DNA of 43,042 nt, from NCBI GenBank assembly GCA_025201705.1, contig MU616779.1, forward strand, positions 1-43,042, written 5' to 3'. The notes under the pieces were generated by a model. That model made no database searches. It saw only the letters and a program-made list of their open reading frames with translations, and had not been told where the DNA came from. Below, piece by piece: positions 1 through 9,733 of this stretch. Each line of letters opens with the position of its first letter. Position 1 is the first letter of the stretch. The translations under genes and the position numbers were made by a program. Source of the stretch: Dissophora ornata. Taxonomy: Eukaryota > Mortierellomycota > Mortierellomycetes > Mortierellales > Mortierellaceae.

Positions 1-59
1 GACACCATCCAATGCCACATCGCTCTCCTTGGCCGCCCTGCTCTTCCCTCTCGTTGTCC

Positions 60-162
60 TTCTGTCTCTCTCCTCTCTCTCTCTCTCTCCTCCTCTTCGC
101 CATCACGCTCCGCACCCCCCACTCACTCTCACTCACTCTCTCTCTCTCTCTCTCACGCTCAT
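60..162. repeat. CT-rich microsatellite tract upstream of ERG26
   Basis: Dense CT/TCTC repeats run up to a few bases before the chosen ERG26 start codon. Pyrimidine-rich leaders of this kind also precede other genes here, for example GFA1. The open frame that runs through this tract encodes a Ser/Leu-rich low-complexity peptide, which I read as 5' leader and not protein. Confidence 0.7.
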
Positions 163-166
163 CGCA

Positions 167-1414
167 ATGGCCCCGACAAAGTGTCTCGTCACAGGAGGTA
201 ACGGATTCCTCGGCCGCTGGATCGTCGCCGAGCTGATCAAGCGCACAGATTACTCCATCACCATCCTCGACATCTTCATCCCCGCCAATGCAGAGGCCAC
301 AGACCGCATCAACTATATCGCCGGCGACATCACCGACACCGCTGCTGTCCGCTCTGCCCTCGAGGGCCATGATATCTGCATGCACGTCGCCTCGCCCCCT
401 CACCACTTCCCCGCCGAAAAGTTCAAGAAGATCAACATCGACGGCACCCAGAACGTGATCGACGGCTGTCTGGCCGAGAAGGTCGGCCGCCTGATCTACA
501 CCTCCTCCGCCAGTGTCCTTCAGGACGGATCGCCCCTCGAGAATGCAGACGAGACCTTCCCTATCCCAAAGACCTTCATCGAAACCTACTCCGAGACCAA
601 GGCCATTGCTGAGGGCATGGTCTTGAAGGCCAACTGCGATCAATTGCTCACCTGCTCTCTCCGTCCCAGTGGTATCTTTGGACCAGGCGACACCCAGGGA
701 ACGCCAGGATTCATGGATGTGTTGAAGAAGGGACAGCATGTGCTCCAGATCGGAGACAACTCTGGACTCTTTGACTGGACCTATGTCGAGAACGTCGCGT
801 ACTCTCATGTTCTTGCAGCACAGAAGCTCCTTCCTGGCTCTGGAGTCGATGGACAGGTAAACGACATGCGATTGCGGGACTGGGTACACAATTCAAACCT
901 TGTGTCCCTCTAACAACCGTCTACCACGACTTTGATATTCTGTAGGCATTCTTTATCACTAACGGAGCCCCAACGCCATTCTGGAATCACCCCCGCGCAT
1001 TGATGGCTGAGAAGAAGGTCGTTGCTCCTTATCTGATCATTATCAACTTCCATGTTGCTCTCATCATTGGATTCCTCTCCGAAATGTTCAGCGTGCTCAA
1101 GAAGATGATGGGCAAGGAGGTTAAGGAGGGATTTACGCGTGTTCGCGTTCGTTACATTTCTTACAACCGCTACTTTAACATCTCAAAGGCCAGGACTCTT
1201 TTGGTAAAAACTCCAGTCGGCTACTGTGTTTTTTTTTTTTTTAGTGAGGAAGTGAGGACTCTACCCAAAGTGCTTTGATTTAACGTACTCAACATTTCCG
1301 ATATCTTAATAGGGGTATGAGCCTGTGGTGGGATACAAGGAGGGGGTCAAGAGGACGATGGTCCACTTTATGGAGCAGGAAGAGTTGCAGGCAAAGAAGA
1401 GCGGCGCAAAATAG
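167..1414 (+). CDS. ERG26: Sterol-4-alpha-carboxylate 3-dehydrogenase (decarboxylating), ERG26-like
   Basis: Predicted 349-aa protein from three exons: 167-856, 946-1203 and 1313-1414; both introns are phase 0 and GT-AG. It is a short-chain dehydrogenase of the 3-beta-HSD/ERG26 family. Visible motifs are the NAD-binding TGGNGFLG (residues 9-16), the YTSSASV strand (111-117) and the catalytic YSETK (Tyr141, Lys145). The family signature GQAFFITNG is rebuilt exactly across intron 1, which supports that splice. In the family the enzyme oxidises and decarboxylates 4-carboxysterols during C-4 demethylation at the ER. A hydrophobic stretch around residues 257-275 fits membrane association. The start at 167 was chosen because the upstream frame is low-complexity CT repeat and the Rossmann motif sits at the usual distance. 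The length is normal for the family. Confidence 0.9.
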
Positions 1415-1689
1415 ACATTACAATCTGCTTCAGGACTGCAAGTTGTAGGACCAACATAGACCACCCACAAGGAATACCACATTTGTAATCATAAAAATGA
1501 ACTTCAGGGAGAAAACAGAAAAAAAAAAGGGAGACGAGGAAGGGGTTGTGAGTTTTTGGAGAGAAATAGGATGCATTCACCATGTGTCGTTCGTCATGGT
1601 CATTGCTCTTCGTCCTCGTTGAAGGATTCGTCTTCATCTCTTCACCTTTTCTTTTAAATCAATATTTTGTACCCAGAAACTGCAAACTG

Positions 1690-1707
1690 TAAAAAAAAAA
1701 AAAAAAA
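1690..1707 (+). promoter_or_regulatory. Poly(A) leader abutting a start codon
   Basis: About 17 consecutive A residues run directly into the ATG of the GH47 gene at 1708. Poly(A) leaders are known to influence translation in fungi. Whether this tract is transcribed is not visible from sequence. Confidence 0.4.
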
Positions 1708-2664
1708 ATGGGCCTCGAGCAAGTTAGCCCTGGATCAGCAGTACCACTTCTGCCCTCTCACCGATTCTATCCCCCCACGTCCATCAAAGCCTCGCCAATA
1801 TATGCTATTCCTGCCCACTACCTCAAGCGCCGCGGCGTGCTGCTGCTTCTTGTCTGCATGGCCGCAATTGCGGTTTTACATCATCTCTACTTCGTATCCT
1901 CCGAGCGTTCAGGGCTGGATCCAGACGATGATGTGGATCTCTCGGATTCCATGACCGTGAGACAAATTCTGGAACCACCCTCGGCAGGTCCTGCACCTAT
2001 CAATGGTGTGGATGAGGACGGCTTCGAGATTGTGGAGGAGCCATTCGCCTCCAAGAATGACCCAGGCTGGAATACGGGATCGTCCGAGAACGACGAAGGT
2101 TCAACACGGAAGCCGATTCAATTCAACTTTAGGGATACGCTTGCTCAAACAGGCGCTAGGGCCGATTTGAATAAGCAGCGGCTAACGGTTGTCGGGGACA
2201 TGATTCAACATGCCTGGACAGGCTACCAAAAATACGCTGCACCACACGATGAATTAAAGCCTGTGACCGTGGGCAGTGTGGACATGTTGCATGGTTGGGG
2301 CGCGACACTTGTCGAAAGCATGGATACATTGCTACTCGCAGATATGGTGGAGGAGTATCAGGCTGCCAAAATGATGTTCCTGGATCGTCTCAAGCAACAT
2401 CAATGGAATCGGGCAGATGATATTGGAGAATCTGATGTTGATGGAGATAGCAAAGAACAAGCAGCTGTCGAGAACGATAGCATTAGCTTTTTCAATGGAG
2501 TGGTTCGTTATATTGGTGGACTACTCTCAGCAGCTGAGCTCGAAGAAGTGCCCGACCCAGAGGTTTTACAAGCAGCCGTGAGCCTGGGAGATCGTCTGAT
2601 CCACGCATTTCAGGGGTCCAAGAATGCACTTCCTGGCAACAGGATCTTTGACAAGTAAGATAGT

Positions 2665-2709
<45 letters not shown>

Positions 2710-4460
2710 CTAGCCTCTGTCTGCTCAACAGGAAATAACGTGCGTCCATGCTTTCCAAACGTGTTCAGCGGCACTGTCGGGTTAAATGAGGCCCTGTTCG
2801 GCAAAGTCTCACTGGCAGAGGTTTGCACCTTCCAACTTGAGTTCCGAAAGCTGAGCCAGCTAAGCAACGATGACAAGTACATGGACTTGGTAAGGCTAGT
2901 CGCATAATTGGCAGCTGCCTGGTGCAGGACTTGGCTCCCGATGTCTATGAAACACTGACAGTTTCTCGGCCCGTGATCTCTGTTAGGCACAAGAGAACTT
3001 TAGCTATCTGTCATCACTTAAACCGAGAATAGCTGGGCTCTATCCTGCATATTTTGATACTGAAGCAGGAGCATCGCGTACAGTTGAATTGTGACTCTTG
3101 GCGCATAGACATTTCTAGCACATAATTACAAGCTTATCCAAGACGTCTTTCCTCTTTTTCTTTTTCTATTTTCTAGAGGATTACGTTGCGTCTTTCGGCA
3201 GTCTCAGTGATGGCTTCTACGAGGTACGGTATTGCCAACAGGTATCTTCGCGCCGGTATTATGGGAAATTGGCTTATTTGTTTGAAATTCCGTGTTTATA
3301 TCGCGTTTAGTATCTTCTCAAGACGTTCATTTTGACAGGCGACGTGAGATTCAGGGACCTCTGTAAGCTCCGTTGCAAACGAACATGTACGCTCAATCCT
3401 TGCGATCACAAACTAATGGTGGCAACTGTAACCAAGAAAAGACATCTCAACGATCGAGGCTATGCATAGCCATCTTATAAGCCGACCACACAAAAAGTCA
3501 GAACCATACCTGGTACTAGGAGTCTACGACACCGCGACAGAGTCTCTCGTACCAAAAATGGATCATCTCGTAAGCATTCGTATCAAACATTTCATGGCTT
3601 CATTCCGTTCTATTTCTAGAATCTCAAAGTTCCTGTCAAATACTTAGAGCTGTTCCGCTCCTGGTCTGTTGGCCCTAGGGGCTCGTGTCCTCGGCCGCAC
3701 CAAGGACTTGGTTGCAGCAAGAGGCCTCATGGAGACCTGCTATCTGAGCTACAAAAACTCTGTGACGGGGTTGGGAGCAGATGAGATCGCCTTCTTGGAG
3801 TCAGAATACTTGAAGGGCCGAGATTTTGAGATGCCTCAACCGTCAGGGTTCTATGTTATAGACCCAGAGTACAATCTACAGCCAGGTAAACACTCACAAC
3901 GCAAATAGCCCAAGAGACACGCAATAGCTGCTTGGAGAGCGAGGTCCGACACTAACCGCCCATGAATTTTTTCAGAGACCGTGGAGAGTCTGTTCATCTT
4001 GTACAGAATCACTGGAGACGAGAAATACCAGGACTACGCCTGGGAGATCGCTCAGGTTTGGCGCTGAAACTCATGTATAAAACAAGTAAGCAAGTAAGCA
4101 AAGCTACTACTCATATTACTCACGCTGCGCTACTACACGGCGTATTGATAGGCCATCGAGAGGAACTGCAGGACAAAGGCTGGATATTCAACACTGGCCA
4201 ACGTCATGGATGCCTCCGAGGGTATGACGGACCGTATGCCAAGGTAACCCACGCGCCGTTTGTATTTAGAAAAAGCTGAGGAGGCTGGAAGAAGAATCGC
4301 ATATTCAAACACACCTTGGCTTTTCTTACTGCTTCTTAGCCATTTCCTGGCGCAGACACTCAAGTATCTGTACCTGATCTTCAGTTCACCAGACTTGGCA
4401 TCGTTGGACGACTTCATCTTTTCGACAGGGGGTCATCTCATGAAGTACCCAATTGCATAG
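1708..4460 (+). CDS. GH47 class I alpha-1,2-mannosidase-like type II membrane protein, probably catalytically impaired
   Basis: Ten predicted exons (1708-2654, 2769-2889, 2987-3077, 3177-3223, 3311-3362, 3442-3569, 3648-3885, 3976-4055, 4152-4243, 4340-4460) give a 638-aa protein. A membrane anchor lies at about residues 42-63, then an acidic stem, then a GH47 domain from about 155 to the C-terminus. Recognisable blocks are [67 protein letters not shown] and [10 protein letters not shown], in the order of ER mannosidase I (MNS1/MAN1B1), which trims N-glycans. Every splice keeps frame; exon 2 uses the acceptor after 2768. Asp398 and Glu542 match catalytic positions. The FE of the FExxIR block is FN (Asn263), the ETLKY block is QTLKY (Gln604) and the FNTEAH block is FSTGGH (Gly629). 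It could be a lectin-like or inactive paralogue. The domain assignment is firm; activity is doubtful. Confidence 0.82.
2666..2705 (+). repeat. 40-nt poly(T) run in intron 1 of the GH47 gene
   Basis: An uninterrupted T homopolymer starts 11 bases after the intron 1 donor at 2655. It is far longer than a normal polypyrimidine tract, and its true length may be uncertain in the assembly. It lies in an intron, so the reading frame is unaffected. Confidence 0.85.
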
Positions 4461-4657
4461 GTCCATTCTTTATACATTATATTCAAAGACAAAACAAACG
4501 CAATACGTACATAAAAGAGTTAAAGAGTACGTTGTTTACTTTCCATGCATTGCTTTATGGGAAGATGGGCATATGTCGTTTGATTCTCACTTTCTTTGGC
4601 ACCCGACTTTTTTTTTGTTTTTGTTTTATTGCTCCTTAGTAAGGCCTTCCTGTAAGT

Positions 4658-6176
4658 TTAGTGCTCATGTTCGATCTTCTTCAGCGCAGACATGTCGGTG
4701 TTGTCCAGAGGGCTTCCAATAAACACCAACTGCTTAATCTGCGTGGTGTCCTCATCGCCCAAGTTGTCCTCGATAAACATGATCAAGTTGGTCACATTCT
4801 GGAACTTGACAAAGCGTAGGGGAATGAGTCCATTGCCTTCGTAATCCTTCTCTGACAAGTTAATCGTCTGGGTCTCTTGCACGCTATCAGTCTCATCGAA
4901 TCCAAGCGCCAATTTGTTCGCGTACAACTTGATTGTCTTTGGGGCATGGGCTACGAGTTCGCGGAACAAATAACAGATGGCAAATTCCATGAGAAACGAG
5001 ATGAAGAGATAATGAATTCATTGGGCTCATCCACCAATACAACAGTCTCTGTTCTCACCAATATCCTTGGGGACAAGCTTGATCGAGTGCAACTTGATGG
5101 CCTAGATATCACAGTTACGTGAAATGGGATCTGATGCTTAGCATATACACCCCATATACCACCAAAAAAAAAAAAAAAAAAGGGGGAAGGTGTGTGAAAG
5201 ATCCCTTCCCCTCAATGCACGCAGCATTGTTCTTACCTGGTTAAATGGCACAGAGATAATGAGCTGCTCGTCAACATCACTCTCCAAAAAGGTATCATCA
5301 GCCTTGAGGGCATTTCGGATATGATTGGCAGTCTGTTGGTTCAGGCAGTCAACCTGGCTAAGAGTGATTTGATCCGAAATATCCGAATGTCCCGCCACCA
5401 ATGTTCCCGACCCCGAACCGCCAGCGTCACCATCCTCAACGGGGCCCTGGTGCTGCTTGATCAAACTCTCGAGCTGTGCCGCGTTCGCGCCTTTCATCTC
5501 TGCGATCTTTTTGTTGGCCTTGAAGAGCTGGAATGTGGGCCTAGGGGGGGTTTATTTGTGTGAGCAGCAGTTAGTTTTGCTGCGATCAAGGAACATCAAA
5601 AGGAGACGTGGAATAGTTGGAATGCGTAGAGTATAGCACTCACATTGCTGTTACTCCAGCAACTGCAGCAACCTCTTGGAACTCGTCCACATCAACCTAT
5701 CATGAAATCACTTCGTCGTCAGCCGTATACTCCGCAATTACTTTCTGTTTGCAAGCATCATCGATGACGATTGACTCTTACCTTGACAAAGGTGACATGG
5801 TGGTACTGGTTCGACAGCTTTTCAAAAATGGGCTTGATGGTCTGACAAGGTCCACACCAAGCCTAAATAGCGCAGTCCAGGAAACGGTATCAGAACTGGA
5901 AGGGTCTTGTTGTTGCTTTCCACGCACACACACACACCTATGCTAGTCAGTCCACACATAATAACCAATGTCCTGTATATTCTTACAGCAGTAAAGTCGA
6001 CAACGACCTGTTGGAAACCACAATGAATGGAGCAAAAGTGCAGTAAATTAGTCATGAGGGCTCAGACGAGAATTGGGTTCCTGCGATGCATTCAATCTTC
6101 TTACGAGCTTGGAGGCTCCAGCGCCGGAGAGGATGCTCTGGTAGTCTGCCTGGCTGGTGATTCCTTTGACGGGCAT
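4658..6176 (-). CDS. TXNL1: Thioredoxin-like protein 1 (thioredoxin + PITH domain)
   Basis: Seven predicted exons (6176-6105, 6007-5987, 5862-5782, 5696-5644, 5540-5237, 5101-5059, 4950-4658) join in frame to 288 aa, almost the length of human TXNL1. Residues 1-105 form a thioredoxin fold with the active site WCGPC (Cys34, Cys37), preceded by VVVDFTA. A Gly/Ser linker follows, then a PITH domain with the blocks ITLSQVDCLNQ, FLESDVDEQLIIS, IPLRFVKFQNV, GDEDTTQI and FIGSP. Family members are proteasome-associated redox proteins in the cytosol and nucleus (human TXNL1, fission yeast Txl1). It converges with the GH47 gene, the stops being about 200 bp apart. The decayed thioredoxin copy lies 170 bp upstream on the same strand. 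Confidence 0.93.
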
Positions 6177-6349
6177 TGTTGATTGATTTTTTTAGATGTC
6201 CTGGGATGTGATTAAGTAGAATAGTAACGTGTGCGTGCTTGAAATATGTCGCAAACCAAAAACCACAAGGGGAATCTCTCCTCCTCCAGTGTGACGCGTT
6301 CATTTCTTGCGTCTTGCGCAATCAAGTACGCGTTTTTATTTCTTTCTAT

Positions 6350-6880
6350 TCAAAGCCCTCCTTGAACTTCATACCAGATTTCTTGTATCTCTCGGTCAAC
6401 TTTATCCGCGCCTGGGGAACCCGTTTAGTTTCTTGCCGCCCTTGTAGAAATGGAACAATGGTCTATGAGGCGAGGAAAGCGTTAGACGGCCCTTTACTTG
6501 AACATTTAGAGCGAGATCAAAAATAATACACGACTAATCCCCACATCCATATCAATGTCTCTGGCCTCATCTATGTCGGCCTCGGACAAAGGACAATGTG
6601 CATTCTTGCAGTATAAGCCAATGGCATCATTAGGGAAGCGCTCGATCTGTTATTTCAACTTGATCCCATGACCCTTACTTCGACAACCGGCACGCCAGTC
6701 CGATATCAAGAGCAACTCAATGCACGTACGAAACATGAGGGACATATGGTTTATGATACTCATTGAACCCGAGTCGCGAGCACACGAAAACGTATTATAA
6801 TGTCTTACAAGCTTGCTGTCCTCGGTAGAAGTGAGAATCCACAGAAACTCATCCATATCAGCAATCTTCTGCATGGCCAT
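6350..6880 (-). pseudogene. Decayed thioredoxin gene
   Basis: The first exon (6880-6809, 24 codons, phase-0 donor) has the same size and phase as TXNL1 exon 1 and reads like a thioredoxin N-terminus (ADMDEFLWIL...DSKL). Next comes LLLISDWRAGC near 6683-6710, which aligns with the thioredoxin VVVDFxAxWCGPC block but has lost the first cysteine. A TAA at 6650-6652 interrupts the same frame just before IERFPNDAIGLYC and EARDIDMDVGI, the equivalent of the central strand. The PTFxFYKxGKK block survives as PLFHFYKGGKKLNG. A -1 type shift near 6410 then separates it from ADKVDREIQEI and the final stop at 6350. No splice choice I tried removes all the lesions. This is most likely a pseudogene of a cytosolic thioredoxin. 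Confidence 0.68.
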
Positions 6881-7360
6881 GATAATGATGATGATGACAA
6901 AAGTTGCTTCTTTTTCGCTCTGGACGTGTGATCCCCTGAGAGTGTCGTAACGAGATGATAGAAAGAAAAAGAGAGAGAGTCGGGAAACAGAATGATAAAG
7001 AGTTAGAAAGGACTACAGGATTGATGGACTGTTGCTCAGGTGAGCATAGGGAATCATTAACACCGTCCCCATGGAGGTGGAGGCCGTGCAAGAGTTGGGA
7101 TTTGGAGTTCAAAAGGCCTTCCGGCCAGCGCTGTTTTAGTGGTCAGGTTTGTGCGCAATTACATTTTTGTTTGCGAACGCGAAATGGAGAGGCGCCGAAA
7201 AGACATTTACGCTTTGCCGAGGTGGTTGAGGGAGGTGGAGCGACAATGATAGAAAAGCATACAAGAAACGTTTATTATAGGCGTATACAGGCGTGTCTTT
7301 AGAAAAATAGGGCGAAGGGGTTATACAGTGATGATATAAGTTTCACGCAGGCCGCGTCCG

Positions 7361-8249
7361 TTAGAACGCTGCAGCCTCTGCCGTCGGACGCGTTGCATAT
7401 CGGTCAACCTGTCCGGGCTATAAAACATATGCTTAAAATGGTCAGCTCCGCGGGAGGGGCAGGCAGTATGGCAAAATAGAACGCAGCAAGGTTTCAGGAA
7501 CTTACCCCGCTGTATACATTTTCGCGGTTTTCCGGCTGGATAGAGATGGTCTTGAGCATGGGCATGGGTGTGCTCAAGTCCAGCTTTAGACATGCTGCCA
7601 CCTCTGCCATCTGGTTTTTGATCTTGTCAGGCTATTGTGTAAATGCGGGGCGTCAGGAAAGGGTCAGTCCGTTCAGATATGATGGTAGACGCTGCATGAC
7701 GGTAAAAAAAAAAAAAAATTCAGGGTGGACGGGAACAAATATACTTACATCGATCTGTCCGCTACGAACCTCACCTGCACCGATGTGTCCAGTATGCTAC
7801 AGGACGCGAAGCAAATAAATACAAAAAAAAAAAGTCGTTAGGTCGGGACAAAAACTCCACAGGCACGTCCTGGTAAAAAGTCGTCTTACTCGGAAATCAG
7901 AAGGGAGACTGATTAGGTTCTTTGTGATGACCTTGCGCTGTCCACCAGCCTTGGGATCCATCTTGAGGAGCAGCATGATCTTTGAAGGTTTATTCGCCTT
8001 TCCAGCTGGCGTCTTTGTGCTCCTGTTGTTTGTTTGGCTGTCCAGGGTTGCCAACGTCTGCGATCGTGGCTGACCTGGTTGCTGAGGCTGACCTCCATAG
8101 CGGTTGTAGCCACTTCCCCCTGGCTGGTTATAGCCGTTGTTATTGTTGGTGTTGGAGGACGAGGGGAGGGGGGTATTGGGACCTATCCCCTGCCACCTGG
8201 GGTCCTTTGACTTTTGATTATTGGAGGATTTAGAGAAAAAGCCGCCCAT
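7361..8249 (-). CDS. Small CRIB-domain (Cdc42/Rac-binding) protein, putatively N-myristoylated
   Basis: Four predicted exons (8249-7890, 7796-7749, 7631-7506, 7417-7361), all phase 0, give 196 aa. The CRIB/PBD core reads ISLPSDFR, intron, HTGHIG (residues 113-126), matching ISxPxxFxHxxHxG, the GTPase-binding motif of Cdc42/Rac effectors. The intron falls inside the motif. Residues 35-90 are Asn/Gln/Gly/Pro-rich and look disordered. No kinase domain follows, so it resembles small stand-alone CRIB effectors (Gic- or CDC42SE-like by size). The start at 8249 gives MGGFFS, which fits the N-myristoylation rule (Gly2, Ser6). An in-frame ATG lies 30 codons upstream but would bury this signal. The inferred role is membrane-proximal polarity signalling. 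Confidence 0.78.
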
Positions 8250-8583
8250 GGTAACGAACTTGAATAGGGTAAACGGTGGAGACGTATGGAGGGAACGAAC
8301 GAGGGAGCGGTGAGCCGTCAAAGGCGCTGATGGTACCAAGTGTTACAAGGGATATGTTAATGGGGGGATCGAGGCGGCAATCGTGGTTGCATTAAAAGTC
8401 GAGGAACATACACGAAAGCAGGGAGTGGCGAGGTTGCTTTTGTTGTGGAGAAGGATCAGAGGCGAGGCGTTAAAGGTAAAAACCCTGCTATGTGTTAATG
8501 ATATAGGGAAGCACGGTTGCTTGAGAGCAGAGACGTTGGAGAGGTGACGCAGGAGGAAGAGGAGGGGACGGAGGAGTAGATGG

Positions 8584-8702
8584 AAAAGAGAAAGAGAAAG
8601 AGAGAGAGAGAGAGAGGTGGCGAAGGTGGATGGCGCTGAAAAGGAAAGACAGAGAGAAGAGAGAGAGAAAGAGAGATACAGAGACAGAGACAACGACAGA
8701 GA
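8584..8702. repeat. GA-rich simple repeat
   Basis: Near-continuous GAGA/GAAAGA repeats upstream of the CRIB gene. Read on the minus strand this is a CT-rich tract, as in the leaders of other genes here. A second weaker GA tract occurs at about 9250-9310. Confidence 0.7.
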
Positions 8703-9570
8703 CCACCCGCAGGATCGGGGCTGGAGGTGCAGCGTGTGCCTGTCTGACAACGACTGTGCATCACACACCATCGGCCCTTGGTTTAAAGTCAAAAAGGGGG
8801 GTTGTACTGGCTGACATGATGACACCGGTAAAGAGAGATGGTGATAATGATGATGATGCTCCCGTTGGTCCTGAGTCGCTCGATAAAGAGCACAAAAAAT
8901 AGGAGGTGGACGGACGTGATCAGCCATGTTTTTGTGTTCGACAAAAATATAAACTTGGTTGTGTTGTTTATGCACAACCTTGACCAGATGACCAGCCAAG
9001 GAGCGTCGGTATTGTAACACCTGAGGGCTTCAAGAATATTCGTCGCCTGCTCCATGTGCACAGCCGGAGCTGCCACAGCAATGTCAGTCACCAGGGGCAG
9101 TTTGGCGTTTGGTGGTTCATGCGTTGGCAGCCATGTTTCTGTCTTACATCGTCATTAAAAATGGTGTGTCTGTGCTTTCAGCGTCAGGCCTCTTGGCATT
9201 GTCAGGGCTGCGGAATGAAGACAGGCAATAAGTCGCGGGGACCAAAGACGGAGAGAGAGAGGATAAACGGAATAGAGGGAGAGAGAAACAGTGCAGAGTA
9301 AGAGAGGGCAACAATGTTTCTTTATTACACTTTAGCTGGCTTGTATGGCGATGCGCCAGGCATGGTGACCTCAAATTGGAATCATCCAGCGGCGCTGAGC
9401 TTGTGTGGTATAGTAATGATTATGCAGAACTTTGTCTGTTCAAAGAAAGCTAAACAGCGCATGTGTGAAGTGATATCTCCTCCGCCTCCACCTTCGGACT
9501 CGAGGCAGGCTTCCCCTTTGCCTCATTGGGTTATGACAAAAATGCAGCTGTGGTTATTTAAGCATGCCAT

Positions 9571-9645
9571 ATTAACGTGGTCTAGCGGTTGGCGGCGAGC
9601 GGCAAAGACTGTTTAAACAGCCGGGTCGAATACCACCGGGATCAC
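9571..9645 (+). other. tRNA-like (degenerate) pol III promoter elements
   Basis: TGGTCTAGCGG (9578-9588) matches a tRNA A-box. GGTCGAATACC (9624-9634) resembles a B-box (GGTTCGANNCC) at tRNA-like spacing. A convincing cloverleaf does not fold: the acceptor ends do not pair and the T-arm is imperfect. It could be a decayed tRNA or the head of a tRNA-derived SINE. Confidence 0.22.
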
Positions 9646-9733
9646 TCTATTCCTTTACCGCCGTATTTCACACCTAGACCTGGTCACTCCAGATTCTAAA
9701 ATATCCTCTCCGATAGGAGTATCATGTCGAGCG

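Larger units (their letters stand above)
8250..9733. other. Intergenic region between the CRIB gene and ATG1; low-complexity GA tracts
   Basis: No gene that I can support. The long minus-strand frame here encodes Ser/Leu-rich low-complexity peptide from the GA/CT repeats and has no recognisable domain. The segment probably holds the CRIB promoter and 5' leader plus the ATG1 3' flank. A tRNA-like patch lies at about 9571-9645. Confidence 0.6.

Noticed and set aside
2655..2768. Frameshift at GH47 exon 1/2
   Set aside because: It appears if the acceptor after the poly(T) run is used; the acceptor ending at 2768 restores the frame and aligns with the family, so no lesion is needed.
2610..2990. 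Minus-strand frame with poly-Lys across the GH47 intron
   Set aside because: The lysine run is the antisense of the poly(T) tract and the rest is antisense to GH47 exons.
8343..9020. 225-codon minus-strand frame upstream of the CRIB gene
   Set aside because: It is translated GA/CT microsatellite (Ser/Leu runs), has no domain and overlaps the expected promoter and leader.
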